Shown here: positions 25,393 through 34,859 of the stretch, piece by piece
Layout: each line of letters starts with the position of its first letter
How positions within the stretch are numbered: position 1 is the stretch's first letter
NCBI GenBank assembly: GCA_008501825.1
Contig: QQUA01000002.1
Span: 296,695 to 360,694 of the forward strand
Origin: Planctomycetota bacterium
Lineage (GTDB): Bacteria > Planctomycetota > UBA1135
Direction of reading: 5' to 3'
Length of the DNA stretch: 64,000 bases
Translations under genes and position numbers: made by a program
The notes under the pieces: generated by a model
Told to the model about the DNA's origin: nothing
Databases searched by the model: none
The model's input: the letters and a program-made list of their open reading frames with translations, nothing else

Positions 25393-27741
25393 ATGAACTT
25401 CCTCTACTTTCTGGCCCTCCTTCCGGTCCTCGGCCAAGAGCCAGAGGCACAGACTCTCTCTCCCCGGCGGATTTCCTTGGAAACCATCATGGCCGATCCG
25501 GACTGGATCGGTCGGGCGCCGCAGAATCCACATTGGTCCCTGGACGACCAAAAGATTTTCTTTTACCGCAAGCGTCCGGGCTCGCCGATCCAAGATTTGT
25601 ATTGGATTCCTGCCGGCGGCGGAGAAGCAGAAGCCGTTGCCGACGAGGCCTATCCCACCGCCACGTTGCGAACAACGACTTCGCCACCATGGTCGTCCCC
25701 GGCGCTCCTTAGTGGCGGAGGAGATTTATTCCTTTACACCGAAACCGGAGAGACCTTGGCCTTGACCCAAACCGAAGCCGCGGAAAGCCGGCCGCTTTGG
25801 TTGGAACCGGGCAAGCGCTTCGGTTTTTTTCGAAGCGGCCGCTGGATGGTCCGGAATTTTCAAACTGGATTGGAATATGAACCCGTTCGCCTTAAAACCG
25901 AAGATCGGCCGGAAGCCACCCCGCAGGGATCCAAAAATGACTTTCTAAGTCGCCAGCAACGTCGCTTGTTTCCCTTATTCGAGCAGAACGAACGGCAGCA
26001 AAAAGAACGAAACGAGCTTTCCAAAGCCCGCCGGCGCGGTCCTCCGGAGAGTTTTCCGATTCCCGTTTATTTAGGTGAAGGACAAAGCCTGGAACAACAG
26101 TGGCCCTCACCCAACGGCCGCTGGATGGTGGTGAAATGCCGGCAGGAAGGAGAAGGGGGTAACCCTGACCACATGCCCCAATACGTCACCGAAGATGGCT
26201 ACGTAGCGAACCGGGAAGTTCGCCCTAAAGTTGGAACCGGAAAGGCCGCCTGCGATTTCCTTTATTTGGTGAATTTGGAACAAGGTGAGTTCGAGCGCTT
26301 GGATTTGGAACTTCTTCCAGGGAGAAAAGAAGATCCTTTGGCCTTCCTCACCAAGACCGTCCATTCTCCTTTAAGAAACGTTCTGGTATTGGATTTGAAG
26401 TGGAATCCCCAGGGCGACATGGCCATTGCTCAAATCGATTCATGGGATCACAAGGATCGTTGGTGGCTTTGGATCCATCCTTCCTCCGGCACCGTCCGCT
26501 GTTTGGAAAGGGACCAAGATCCGGCGTGGCTTTCCTGGGATTTCCGCGATTTCGATTGGTTGCCGGACGGCCACCGATTCTGGTTTCTGTCCGAAAGAAG
26601 CGGCTATGCCCACCTCTACTTAAGAGACGTCCACCAAGCCTTCGCCCAGGTCCTGACCTCAGGCGCTTATGAGGTTTCCGATCCGACGCCCTCCTTGGAC
26701 GGCCGCAGCCTGTTCTTCCGAGCCAATCGAGATCATCCGGGAGTCCACGAATTCTTCCAAGTGAATTGCGAGGACGGCACCCTTCACCAATGGACCCAAC
26801 TCGGCGGCCGAAATCGTTTTTGGTTGAATCACCGCCAAGATCGATTGCTAATTTCCCATTCCACCCTGTTACAGCCGGAAGAACTCTACAGCCAGGAATT
26901 GAAACCGGGCGCCCAGCCGAAACGCTTGACCTGGACCGTGGAAGAGGAATTCCAACAATTCCCTTGGGTGAAGCCGGAAGTCGTCGCTATCCCGGGACCG
27001 GGGGGTCCGATTTACAGCCGCTTTTATGCGCCTCGGGAAACTCCTGCACAGCTTCGTCCAGCGGTGATTTTCATTCATGGCGCTGGCTATTTGCAAAACG
27101 CCCACCTGGGTTGGTCCGGGTATTTTCGCGAGTTTTTGTTCCACAGCTTCCTGGTGCAGGAAGGTTACGTGGTCCTGGATATGGATTACCGGGCTTCCGC
27201 CGGCTACGGCCGCGATTGGCGCACCGCCATTTACCGGCACATGGGCGGGCCCGAATTGGAAGATTTGCGAGCCGGAGTTCGCTGGCTGATCGATCATCAA
27301 CAAGTGGACCCGCAACGGATCGGCCTTTACGGCGGTTCCTACGGCGGCTTTTTGACTCTCATGGCCTTGTTCCTCGATCCCGAGACTTACGCCTGTGGAG
27401 CCGCCCTGCGCCCGGTCACCGATTGGGCGCATTACAACCACGGCTACACTTCCCGCATATTGAACGTGCCAACTTTGGACGAGGAAGCCTACCGGCGCAG
27501 TTCGCCGATTGAGTTCGCCCAAGGTTTGGCCAAACCTTTGCTGATTTGCCACGGCATGCAAGACTCCAACGTTTTCTTCCAAGACACCGTGCGCCTGGCC
27601 CAGAGACTCATCGATTTGGGCAAGGAAGACTGGGAAGTAGCTCTGTTCCCCATGGAAGGCCACGGCTTTCAACGGCCGTCCAGTTGGTTGGACGAATTCC
27701 GTCGCATCTTCAAACTGTTCGAAACCCACCTCAAGCCTTGA
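25393..27741 (+). CDS. Exported prolyl oligopeptidase family (S9) serine peptidase
   Basis: A 782-residue exported peptidase with a short signal peptide (residues 2-14). Residues 30-500 form a WD40/DPP4-type N-terminal propeller (ISLETIMADPDW, NPHWSLDDQKIFFY, FDWLPDGHRFWFLSERSGY). Residues 520-782 are the alpha/beta hydrolase domain. The catalytic triad is Ser649 in GGSYGG, Asp724 in HGMQDSN and His757 in EGHGF. S9 enzymes of this type remove dipeptides or acyl-amino acids from short peptides. It ends 4 bp before the SurE gene, so the two are likely co-transcribed. Confidence 0.92.
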   Translation: MNFLYFLALLPVLGQEPEAQTLSPRRISLETIMADPDWIGRAPQNPHWSLDDQKIFFYRKRPGSPIQDLYWIPAGGGEAEAVADEAYPTATLRTTTSPPWSSPALLSGGGDLFLYTETGETLALTQTEAAESRPLWLEPGKRFGFFRSGRWMVRNFQTGLEYEPVRLKTEDRPEATPQGSKNDFLSRQQRRLFPLFEQNERQQKERNELSKARRRGPPESFPIPVYLGEGQSLEQQWPSPNGRWMVVKCRQEGEGGNPDHMPQYVTEDGYVANREVRPKVGTGKAACDFLYLVNLEQGEFERLDLELLPGRKEDPLAFLTKTVHSPLRNVLVLDLKWNPQGDMAIAQIDSWDHKDRWWLWIHPSSGTVRCLERDQDPAWLSWDFRDFDWLPDGHRFWFLSERSGYAHLYLRDVHQAFAQVLTSGAYEVSDPTPSLDGRSLFFRANRDHPGVHEFFQVNCEDGTLHQWTQLGGRNRFWLNHRQDRLLISHSTLLQPEELYSQELKPGAQPKRLTWTVEEEFQQFPWVKPEVVAIPGPGGPIYSRFYAPRETPAQLRPAVIFIHGAGYLQNAHLGWSGYFREFLFHSFLVQEGYVVLDMDYRASAGYGRDWRTAIYRHMGGPELEDLRAGVRWLIDHQQVDPQRIGLYGGSYGGFLTLMALFLDPETYACGAALRPVTDWAHYNHGYTSRILNVPTLDEEAYRRSSPIEFAQGLAKPLLICHGMQDSNVFFQDTVRLAQRLIDLGKEDWEVALFPMEGHGFQRPSSWLDEFRRIFKLFETHLKP

Positions 27742-27745
27742 CCCG

Positions 27746-28612
27746 ATGAAGTTCAAACCCTCCATTCTGCTTCTTCTGCTCCCTCTGGCCGGCCTCAGTT
27801 TCGCGCTGCCCTTAACACGACCGGCGGAAACGGCGGAACCGTGGCGAATCCTGGTGACTAACGACGACGGCATCGAGACTCCCGGCATCAGCGCTCTGGT
27901 GCAAGCTTTGCAGGGAATTGGAGAGGTTTGGGTTTGCGCTCCGGCGGAAAACTGCTCCGGAAGCAGCCAATCGGTGCGCCTGCTGCAAGGCGAAACCAAA
28001 GTGGAGCAACGGACCATGGCCGGGGCCAAAAAGGCTTGGGCGGTATACGCCACGCCGGCAGACAGCGTCAACGTCGGCCTGGTGGAGTTCACCGGCGAGC
28101 GGCCTTTTGATTTGGTGATTTCCGGAATCAACCGAGGTTCCAACGTCGGCTTGATCGCTCATTATTCCGGCACCGTGGGAGCCGCCAAAGAAGGTTTGAT
28201 GCACGGCGTGGCGGCCATGGCGGTTTCTCAATCCTCTCGCTACGGCCAAGATTATCGGCGTTCCGCCAAGGCGGCGGCCTGGTTTGCAGCAGAACTGTTA
28301 AAGCGGGGTCCGACCCCGGGAGTTCTCTATTCCCTTAACGTCCCCCATGCTGCGGAAGAAACGCCGTTGCAATTTCAGGCCGCCCCCATGGGCGGCCGCT
28401 ACTTGACCATTGAAGAGTTCGATCACCGAGAGGGAGAGAACGCCGGCGTCCGTTGGCTAAAGGCCAAGTTGAGCCGCAATCCGAAGGCACCGGCAGGCAG
28501 CGACAGCGAAGTCTATGCCCAAGGAAAGATTTCCGTGACGCCGATCCTGTTGGACGCCACGGCGACTGAAATCGTTCAGACGCTGAATCAGTGGAAGTGG
28601 CCGACTCAATAA
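27746..28612 (+). CDS. surE: Exported SurE-like 5'/3'-nucleotidase (survival protein family)
   Basis: A 288-residue SurE-family metallophosphatase. The metal-site motifs are TNDDGIETPG (Asp pair), ENCSGSSQSV (Ser) and SGINRGSNVG (Asn), with the loop HYSGTVGAAKEGLMHG. SurE enzymes dephosphorylate nucleoside monophosphates and short polyphosphate. Unlike E. coli SurE, this protein has an N-terminal signal peptide (residues 4-20, LLLLLPLAGLSFA), so it should act outside the cytoplasm, perhaps releasing phosphate and nucleosides from external nucleotides. It lies 4 bp after the S9 peptidase and ends 12 bp before a convergent gene. The gene symbol denotes the family, not a proven orthologue of the cytoplasmic enzyme. 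Confidence 0.9.
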   Translation: MKFKPSILLLLLPLAGLSFALPLTRPAETAEPWRILVTNDDGIETPGISALVQALQGIGEVWVCAPAENCSGSSQSVRLLQGETKVEQRTMAGAKKAWAVYATPADSVNVGLVEFTGERPFDLVISGINRGSNVGLIAHYSGTVGAAKEGLMHGVAAMAVSQSSRYGQDYRRSAKAAAWFAAELLKRGPTPGVLYSLNVPHAAEETPLQFQAAPMGGRYLTIEEFDHREGENAGVRWLKAKLSRNPKAPAGSDSEVYAQGKISVTPILLDATATEIVQTLNQWKWPTQ

Positions 28613-28624
28613 TTTCGGCGGCGG

Positions 28625-31600
28625 TTACTTTTCCCAGCGCAAACCGTAAGGCAAGGGCTCCAAGCTGAGAACCGAAATCGCCGTGCTGTACAGGCGACCG
28701 GCGGCCAACCCCCACGGCCCGACCGGATCCCAGGATCCGCGAAAATTGCCGTCCTTGCGCTGGTGTTTCAACAAAACCGCATCCAGAGCTTTATGCCATT
28801 GCTCTCGTTCACGCCCTCCCCATTGGGCCATCGCCTGGCTGCCCCAATACCAGTAATAGGTATCGATACCACCGCCGTCCAAATCCCACACCGGTAAGAC
28901 GCTAAGCAACAAGTTCACCTGCCGCTGCATTCGCTCAAAGTCGGGGTGGTCCCGACGCACCACCGCCGCCAAAGGATCGGTCCAAGCCATCTGCACCGCC
29001 AAGGCCAATGCAGTGCATGATTCGGACTTCTCCGCCGGAAAAAGTTGCACGTGTTCGGCCATACGCGGAGGACGTCCTCCCGGCCCTCCTCCATTGCCAT
29101 GGGAATAACCGGTGCGGCCGGTATTGGAATCGGTCATTTCCCGAATCCAACCCAAAACCCCTTTCTCCGCTTCCGGAACCCGGGGAATGCCCAAGCTTTC
29201 GGCGGCGATCAGGGCGTAACTCAACCAACCGGCCAGGGAGGTATCGCCGTCGCCATTCGGCTCCAAGGAATACCGCCACACTCCATAGGGATTTCGAGCT
29301 TGATGAATGACTTGAACCGCCTTTTCGACTGCGACTCGGAGGGCGGGAGTGCCTTGCAATTGGCGGCAAGCCTCCGTCAAAGCCAAGGTCGCCATGGCAT
29401 GGTGATACAAAACGTGGGTGTCGTCAGGATGGCCGAACAAACCGGCCGGGGCTTTGGGATGGGCCCTGGTTTTCGGATGCTGCTCTCGCAAGAGCCACTG
29501 CAGCCCCTTTTGAACCTGCACTTGATAATCTCCGGCCACCGGCGAATGGCCCTGATTCAAAAAAGCCAGAAGAACCAAAGAGGTGATGCCGAGTTCGTGC
29601 CAAGCCTCCCCCTGGCCGGTGGCCTTCGGGAGATTGGGGTCCAAGGCCTGTTGAACGTACTCATCCGGCTTCCACGACCCAGAAGGATCTTGGTGGGCCG
29701 CCAACCACGCCAAGGCCAAATCAATGCTTTCCTGCCGCGCCGCTTTCGCCTTGCGCTCTCGCGAAGACAATCGTTTCGAACTCCCAACCTGATTGCGTTT
29801 CCATTGCTTCCATTGCGCTTCGCTCGGTTCGGTGGCAAAACTGAGCTCGTAGGGGCTCTCCCAATTGGCGAATTGAACTTTCCAGCGATAGAGCTGCAAA
29901 GGTTCCAAAGTCTCCTTTGGATACGCCAAAATGGACCAGCGAGCCTCTGGTCCCCAGCCCAATTGCAATCCAGGCTCCACCCAATCACAGGCAATGGATT
30001 GGCCTTCCTCGTTCAGCAACTCCATTTCCGCGGTTGGGCCGCGAAAAACCCCGGAAAGGGTTAAAGACAAGGCCAAAGGTTGACCGGCTTCATCGGCAAT
30101 CGGCAGGTGGAATTGGCCATGGCTCGGAAAGTAAATCTGCCATTCCCCCAGTTCGCTACGGGCGCTGATCAAATCGAGGACTGTGTACTCACCGGCCTGG
30201 CCCACGCCGGAAGCGGCCACTCCCGGATGTAGGACGGCCAGGCGAAACCGGAGATCACGCAAGTGGGCTTCCAAGGATTCGGCTTGCAAGCCACGAATCA
30301 CCAAAGCATTGCGCCGCATCCACCAAGATTGCAAGTCCGGAGGATAGGTGGACAAAGCCGGTAACGATTGCGCCAACCCTTTGGGCAAATCCGGCTTTTC
30401 CGCGGCAATGGATCGGGCCAAACGCTCCGCAGTTCGGGTCAAGATCGGATCTTCGATCATGGAACCCATGCCGCGACTGCGACGCAAACGGTTCAGCCGA
30501 TCCAAAAGCGTCGGCTGCGTTTCCTGCTCCGAATGCAAAGCCGCATCCACCAAATCGGGAATGGAAGGCTTCTCCTCCGATTCCTCCGGCTTTTGTTGCA
30601 ACCAAGTCCGCCACCGAGCTTCTTCCGCCTCTAGATCCAACTCCGTTCCCAGAAGGTCTTGAAAACGATCCTGCTCTTGGACCCAACTCAACCAGTGGCT
30701 GGCTTTGAGCAGGAAGTCGCCGGAAATCCGATCTCCCTTGGCCGCACAATCGGCCAGGGAAGGATCGGCTTGGTCGCCGGCCAAGAAGCGGATCCATTGA
30801 TCGGTGCCCCAAAGTCCTGATCGCCAATAATGCAACCCGGCTCGCTTCTCCGGCGCATTGGGGGCCAACAAAGGATTTTTCCGGGTCCAATTGGCGTGGT
30901 CGACGTGCTCTCCCGACCAGAGCAAGCTGACGTACTGGCGGTGACTCTTCTGGAACCACAGCGGCGGCGCCGAATCCATTCCTTCCAGTTCGCTCAAGCT
31001 GGCGTCGGCCGCGTCGATCAGGGCCATCCTCAGATCTCCGCCCCGGCCGGATTGCACATGCCAGCTTCTACGATGCTGTTTTTGAAATTCCTGGGCCGCT
31101 CGAACCAATGAGCCCTCGGCATGTGGTCCTCGGGCTTTTCGCATCCGGTCCCAAAACTTCTCGGATCGATCGCGGTGAGGCAGAAACACCACGAAGGAAG
31201 GCCGCAAGTGCGGTTGCAATGGGCCACCGGCCAATGCCCGAGCGAAAGCCATGGCCCGCAGGGCTTCTTCAAAGTGGTGCTGCACCCAAACCCGATCGCC
31301 GGTTGCGGCCAGGGTCAGGTCTCCATAGCGAAAAGCGTGCATTTCCTGGGGATAAAGGCCCTGCAGGCGTTTTTCCTGCAAAGTCCAGGATTCACAATCG
31401 AAGCTCAATGCTTCCGCTTGTCGAGCCAAATCACCGAGGCGGGCGGCGGCCTGGTCCCGGAGTTGAGTCCGCCGGTTCAGCCACTGGCCGTCGGGTCCGC
31501 GGAGGTCCCCCAGGCGCTCGTGGCTGAGTTCATGATCGGGAAGAAAAGCCAAGGTCGCCCGGGCCAATACGCGCCCGGCCTCGCCCTGGTGATCGGCGAC

Positions 31601-31972
31601 TAGGGCCGCCAGGGCATCGGCGATGGCCGACGCCTTTCGCATGGCTTTAGATGCTTTGGGACGTTCCGGAGCGTCAGCCTCGGCTTCCCGCATCCAGCGT
31701 TGTACTCGCTCCAGTTCCTTGTCTTCCGCCCCCAAATCCCGATACACCTCAAAAACCCGCTGTGCCGCTTCGGCGTATCCTTCCTTGGCCAGATTCCGAG
31801 CCAACGAAGCCAAAGACCGGCGTAAATCGGCGGTCGCGCTTTTCACCTCCTGAGCCGCTTGCGCTTGTTCCAGCAAGCTGGGCCCTTCCTGAGCCCACCC
31901 GATCTGGGGACGCAAAATCGTGAGTCCAAGATGGAGAAAAAGTAAAGGAATGGTCTTGTGAAGCAGCCTCAT
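28625..31972 (-). CDS. Large exported protein: helical N-terminus, CAP-like domain, prenyltransferase-type alpha-toroid
   Basis: A 1115-residue exported protein (signal peptide residues 5-27). The N-terminal 120 residues are helical and TPR-like; residues 130-400 resemble a planctomycete periplasmic module with HELSHERLGD. Around residues 490-620 a CAP/SCP-like segment is seen (LDRLNRLRRSRGMGSM, then HPGVAASGVG). Residues 770-1100 contain alpha/alpha-toroid repeats such as IDLALAWLAAHQDPSGSWKP, VQKGLQWLLREQH and WHKALDAVLLKHQRKDGNF, typical of prenyltransferase/squalene-cyclase-like domains in planctomycete proteins. The cyclase DxDD motif was not seen, so it is probably a structural or carbohydrate-linked module. 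Single gene, divergent from the VTC gene. Function unknown. Confidence 0.72.
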   Translation of the reverse strand: MRLLHKTIPLLFLHLGLTILRPQIGWAQEGPSLLEQAQAAQEVKSATADLRRSLASLARNLAKEGYAEAAQRVFEVYRDLGAEDKELERVQRWMREAEADAPERPKASKAMRKASAIADALAALVADHQGEAGRVLARATLAFLPDHELSHERLGDLRGPDGQWLNRRTQLRDQAAARLGDLARQAEALSFDCESWTLQEKRLQGLYPQEMHAFRYGDLTLAATGDRVWVQHHFEEALRAMAFARALAGGPLQPHLRPSFVVFLPHRDRSEKFWDRMRKARGPHAEGSLVRAAQEFQKQHRRSWHVQSGRGGDLRMALIDAADASLSELEGMDSAPPLWFQKSHRQYVSLLWSGEHVDHANWTRKNPLLAPNAPEKRAGLHYWRSGLWGTDQWIRFLAGDQADPSLADCAAKGDRISGDFLLKASHWLSWVQEQDRFQDLLGTELDLEAEEARWRTWLQQKPEESEEKPSIPDLVDAALHSEQETQPTLLDRLNRLRRSRGMGSMIEDPILTRTAERLARSIAAEKPDLPKGLAQSLPALSTYPPDLQSWWMRRNALVIRGLQAESLEAHLRDLRFRLAVLHPGVAASGVGQAGEYTVLDLISARSELGEWQIYFPSHGQFHLPIADEAGQPLALSLTLSGVFRGPTAEMELLNEEGQSIACDWVEPGLQLGWGPEARWSILAYPKETLEPLQLYRWKVQFANWESPYELSFATEPSEAQWKQWKRNQVGSSKRLSSRERKAKAARQESIDLALAWLAAHQDPSGSWKPDEYVQQALDPNLPKATGQGEAWHELGITSLVLLAFLNQGHSPVAGDYQVQVQKGLQWLLREQHPKTRAHPKAPAGLFGHPDDTHVLYHHAMATLALTEACRQLQGTPALRVAVEKAVQVIHQARNPYGVWRYSLEPNGDGDTSLAGWLSYALIAAESLGIPRVPEAEKGVLGWIREMTDSNTGRTGYSHGNGGGPGGRPPRMAEHVQLFPAEKSESCTALALAVQMAWTDPLAAVVRRDHPDFERMQRQVNLLLSVLPVWDLDGGGIDTYYWYWGSQAMAQWGGREREQWHKALDAVLLKHQRKDGNFRGSWDPVGPWGLAAGRLYSTAISVLSLEPLPYGLRWEK

Positions 31973-32035
31973 GAAGGGTGGACTTAGGAGATGCCCGTTC
32001 TAGCCTAATGCGGCGCAGGGAATACGGGTTTGCCG

Positions 32036-32079
32036 GAGCTTCCCCGCCGGAGAGAACGGTGTTAAGTTAGAGCTTCCCC
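32036..32079. repeat. Direct 10-bp repeat GAGCTTCCCC in a divergent intergenic region
   Basis: GAGCTTCCCC occurs at 32036-32045 and 32070-32079, 34 bp apart, in the 188-bp gap between divergent genes at 31972 and 32161. It might be an operator pair, but a chance repeat is quite possible. Confidence 0.25.
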
Positions 32080-32160
32080 AGATGAAGCTCCGGTGGGAAT
32101 AGCACTAGGTAAACTTGAAGGTCTGCTCCCGATGGAGCCATTCGCGGCAGTGATCACATA

Positions 32161-32976
32161 ATGGATGGCACTCTGCGCTCCCGGTTTGAATGTAAATACC
32201 TGATTCCGCCGCAGGTTGTGCCTGCGGTACGGCACTACCTGCAATCCTTCGCCCAGCCGGATCCCTACGCGGCCCGGAGCCCGGGCTTCCGCTACCGGAT
32301 CTCCAGTCTGTACCTGGACAGCTCCGACCTCCAGCTCTATGGCACCACGGTTCAGGGGATCAAAAACCGGTACAAATTGCGAATTCGTACCTACGACGAC
32401 CTGCCCCAGAGCCCGACTTTTTTCGAGGTTAAAAAGCGCACCGACGGCGCCATCCGCAAGCGCCGGGCCAAAGTTCCCCGGGAACTGGGCATGCGTTTTC
32501 TGGATAGCCGCCTGCGCCTGCGGCCGGGCGAAGGGTCGGAAATTCCCGACTTCCAAGAATTCCGGGATCACTGCCAGCGCACCCAGGCGGCTCCCCTGAT
32601 CCGAGTCCGGTATTGGCGGGAAGCCTACGAATCCACCGGCAAAGACCCGGTGCGAATCACCTTCGACACCGAGTTGATGCACCAGATCACCCTGCAACCC
32701 GATTTGCGCATGCATTGCCCGGGTTGGCTTACTACCCCAATTCCCGGAACGATTCTGGAAATCAAATTCACCGATTTATGCCCGAGTTGGGTTTTGGAAC
32801 TGATTCGGACCTTCCAATTGCAAAAACAGTCGGTGGCCAAATACATCCTGTCGGTAGATCGGGCCATTGAACTGGGCAACTACCAACCCATGTTGCACGC
32901 TTCCTTTACCGGCTTGTCCGCCTCTCTTCCTTCTTCTCCCCCCCCATCATCGGAAACAACGGATCCTCTTGGATAG
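32161..32976 (+). CDS. VTC-domain polyphosphate polymerase-like protein
   Basis: A 271-residue cytoplasmic protein of the VTC/CYTH-like tunnel family. Visible motifs are RFECKYLIP at residues 8-16, YRISSLYLDSSDLQLY, the basic strands RYKLRIRTYD and FFEVKKRTDGAIRKRRAKVP, the RVRYWREAYES strand, and LEIKFTDLCPSW near residue 200. In yeast VTC4 the equivalent Lys/Arg/Glu residues bind ATP and make polyphosphate. In bacteria such genes sit beside DUF4956 and CotH-kinase genes, as here. The last 30 residues are a Ser/Pro tail. It starts a four-gene run to 36965. Whether it makes polyphosphate or another polymer is not known. Confidence 0.85.
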   Translation: MDGTLRSRFECKYLIPPQVVPAVRHYLQSFAQPDPYAARSPGFRYRISSLYLDSSDLQLYGTTVQGIKNRYKLRIRTYDDLPQSPTFFEVKKRTDGAIRKRRAKVPRELGMRFLDSRLRLRPGEGSEIPDFQEFRDHCQRTQAAPLIRVRYWREAYESTGKDPVRITFDTELMHQITLQPDLRMHCPGWLTTPIPGTILEIKFTDLCPSWVLELIRTFQLQKQSVAKYILSVDRAIELGNYQPMLHASFTGLSASLPSSPPPSSETTDPLG

Positions 32977-33007
32977 CCTAATTCAAGTGCTACGAGGAGC
33001 TGACGGG

Positions 33008-33670
33008 GTGATCCCCGACAACTCCCTGAGCACGATGGCCCTTTCCCTGCTATTGGCCTTCGTACTCGGACAACTCATCGCCTGGGTCTACCTTTGGACC
33101 CATGGAGGCTTGTCTTATTCACGAACTTTCACCCAATCCTTGGTGCTCCTGACCATGGTGGTTTCCCTGGTGATGTTCGTGATCGGCAACAGCATCATTA
33201 CCGCCTTCGGCTTGATCGGTGCCCTGGCCATCATCCGCTTTCGAAACGTCCTGAAAGATACCCGGGACACGGTATTCGTTTTTTTCGCATTGGTATTGGG
33301 CATGGCGCTCGGTTCGCAGCGCTACCAAGCGGCGATCATGGGAGCGATGGCGCTCCTGTTGGTGACGGCTTATCTGCATGTAACTTCTTTCGGAACCAAA
33401 GGTCACTTTGACGGTCACCTCAGTTACCGCATGGACAGCGGCCAGGGAACCGATTCAGGAGCTTTGGCCGCCTTGCAACTTCAATTGAAACGTTTTTGCC
33501 GGCGCATGAAACCTATTTCCGAACGGCGCTCGGGATCGGTGGCGGAGTACGTGTATCAAGTCCGCCTGCGCGATCGAGCTCGAGGTGGAGAATTACTGGA
33601 AGCGTTGAGAGCGGTGCCGGGCGTGGGAGAAGTCACCTTGGTTCTGCGGGATGAATTGGCGGAGATTTAA
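33008..33670 (+). CDS. DUF4956 family membrane protein
   Basis: A 220-residue membrane protein with four hydrophobic helices in its first half (LSLLLAFVLGQLIAWVYLW, SLVLLTMVVSLVMFVIG, then ALAIIRFRN and FALVLGMALG) and a soluble ferredoxin-like C-terminal half. The conserved FGLIGALAIIRFRNVLKDTRD segment is characteristic of DUF4956. The GTG at 33008 is chosen because GAGGAG lies 8 bp upstream; TTG at 32969 is an alternative that overlaps the end of the VTC gene. The next gene starts at the last base of its stop (TAATG). Family function is unknown, but it is regularly linked to VTC and CotH genes. Confidence 0.83.
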   Translation: MIPDNSLSTMALSLLLAFVLGQLIAWVYLWTHGGLSYSRTFTQSLVLLTMVVSLVMFVIGNSIITAFGLIGALAIIRFRNVLKDTRDTVFVFFALVLGMALGSQRYQAAIMGAMALLLVTAYLHVTSFGTKGHFDGHLSYRMDSGQGTDSGALAALQLQLKRFCRRMKPISERRSGSVAEYVYQVRLRDRARGGELLEALRAVPGVGEVTLVLRDELAEI

Positions 33671-34815
33671 TGACATCCGCCCGACCGATCAGGACGCCCC
33701 TACGGCAACGTTTCAAGGATTTTCGCCGGGAAGGGTTGCCCTTTTTGATTTGGGGTTTGGCCTTGGCCGGTGCCGTGTTCCTACTGTTTCAACGCGGCGC
33801 CAGCCACGAATTCATCGGCTTGGCCCAAGCCCGGGAATTCGAAGTCTCGACGCCGACTCCAGGCATGCTCGAAAGTTTGGAAGTCGACCGATTCGAACCG
33901 GTGGAAGTCGGCCAAATCTTGGCGCGATTGGACGGCCGGGACATCGCCGCCGCCCTTGCCACTGCCGAAGAAGAAATCTTGCATCTGCAAGCCCAATTGA
34001 CCGCGCAACGTCTCCAATTGGAGGAAGGCCACGCCGCTGCCGCCGAAAGCTGGGTTACTGAATTGCGCCGTTTCCAAATCGACGAAAGCCAACTTTGGTT
34101 GGACTTGCTGAACACCCGGGTGGATCTGGAAACCGAAAAGGTCAACGCTGAACGCCTAAAAGCATCCCGGGACCGCTTGCGGGAACTGGTCAAGGTGGAC
34201 GTGGCCGCGGCGGCCAACTTGGAAGAGAGCAGTTTCCTGTTGGAACAGAGCCAGGAACGAGTGGTTCACCTGAAAACTCTGGTCGAGGAGCAAAGGTTGA
34301 AATGGTTGGCCGCCGAAGAACGAAGGGAGTCCTTCGCTGCCGCCAATCCCGCGATCCGAGACCTGGATCCACAATTGGCTCCCTTGCGGCAAGCCCTGCA
34401 AGTCCAAACCAGCCGCATCGAAGCGCTTAGTTTGCAGGGACGGCACCTAGTACTGCGAGCTCCGACCTCGGGAAGAGTCGCCGAAGTCTTGGCTCGACCC
34501 GGGCAGGCGGTTCTGGCCGGTGAGCCGGTCTTGAGGCTGAGCTCCACCGTGATCGACCAGATCGCTCTGTACCTGCCGGAAGGCCAGGAAGATCGCCTCC
34601 AAATCGAAGATCGGGTGGCCTTACAACGAATCTCGGAACCCGGCCAAATCGGCGAGTCGGTGGTGGTTTCCTTGGGGCCGAAGGTCGAAACCTTGCCGCC
34701 AAGATTGTGGCGAGATCCGAATACTCCGGAGTACGGTCGCCCGGTGCAAATCGCCCCGGTTCCGGCCCTGGGCCTGGTTCCCGGAGAGAAAATGTTGATT
34801 CGCATCTTGAATTAG
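33670..34815 (+). CDS. HlyD-type membrane fusion protein
   Basis: A 381-residue periplasmic adaptor. It has a membrane helix at residues 24-42, then a split biotinyl-lipoyl domain (FEVSTPTPGMLESLEV, later LVLRAPTSGRVAEVLARPGQ), a long alpha-helical hairpin of heptads at about 95-265, and a barrel region near the C-terminus. HlyD proteins link inner-membrane exporters to outer-membrane channels, but no ABC, RND or MFS transporter lies alongside. The gene starts on the last A of the DUF4956 stop (TAATG), so it is tightly coupled to it. In this cluster it may act with the CotH and VTC proteins in moving or anchoring a surface polymer, which is inference. Confidence 0.85.
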   Translation: MTSARPIRTPLRQRFKDFRREGLPFLIWGLALAGAVFLLFQRGASHEFIGLAQAREFEVSTPTPGMLESLEVDRFEPVEVGQILARLDGRDIAAALATAEEEILHLQAQLTAQRLQLEEGHAAAAESWVTELRRFQIDESQLWLDLLNTRVDLETEKVNAERLKASRDRLRELVKVDVAAAANLEESSFLLEQSQERVVHLKTLVEEQRLKWLAAEERRESFAAANPAIRDLDPQLAPLRQALQVQTSRIEALSLQGRHLVLRAPTSGRVAEVLARPGQAVLAGEPVLRLSSTVIDQIALYLPEGQEDRLQIEDRVALQRISEPGQIGESVVVSLGPKVETLPPRLWRDPNTPEYGRPVQIAPVPALGLVPGEKMLIRILN

Positions 34816-34859
34816 CCGAAATCCATGCAAGGCCAAAGATTCAAGCCGGACACGAACAC

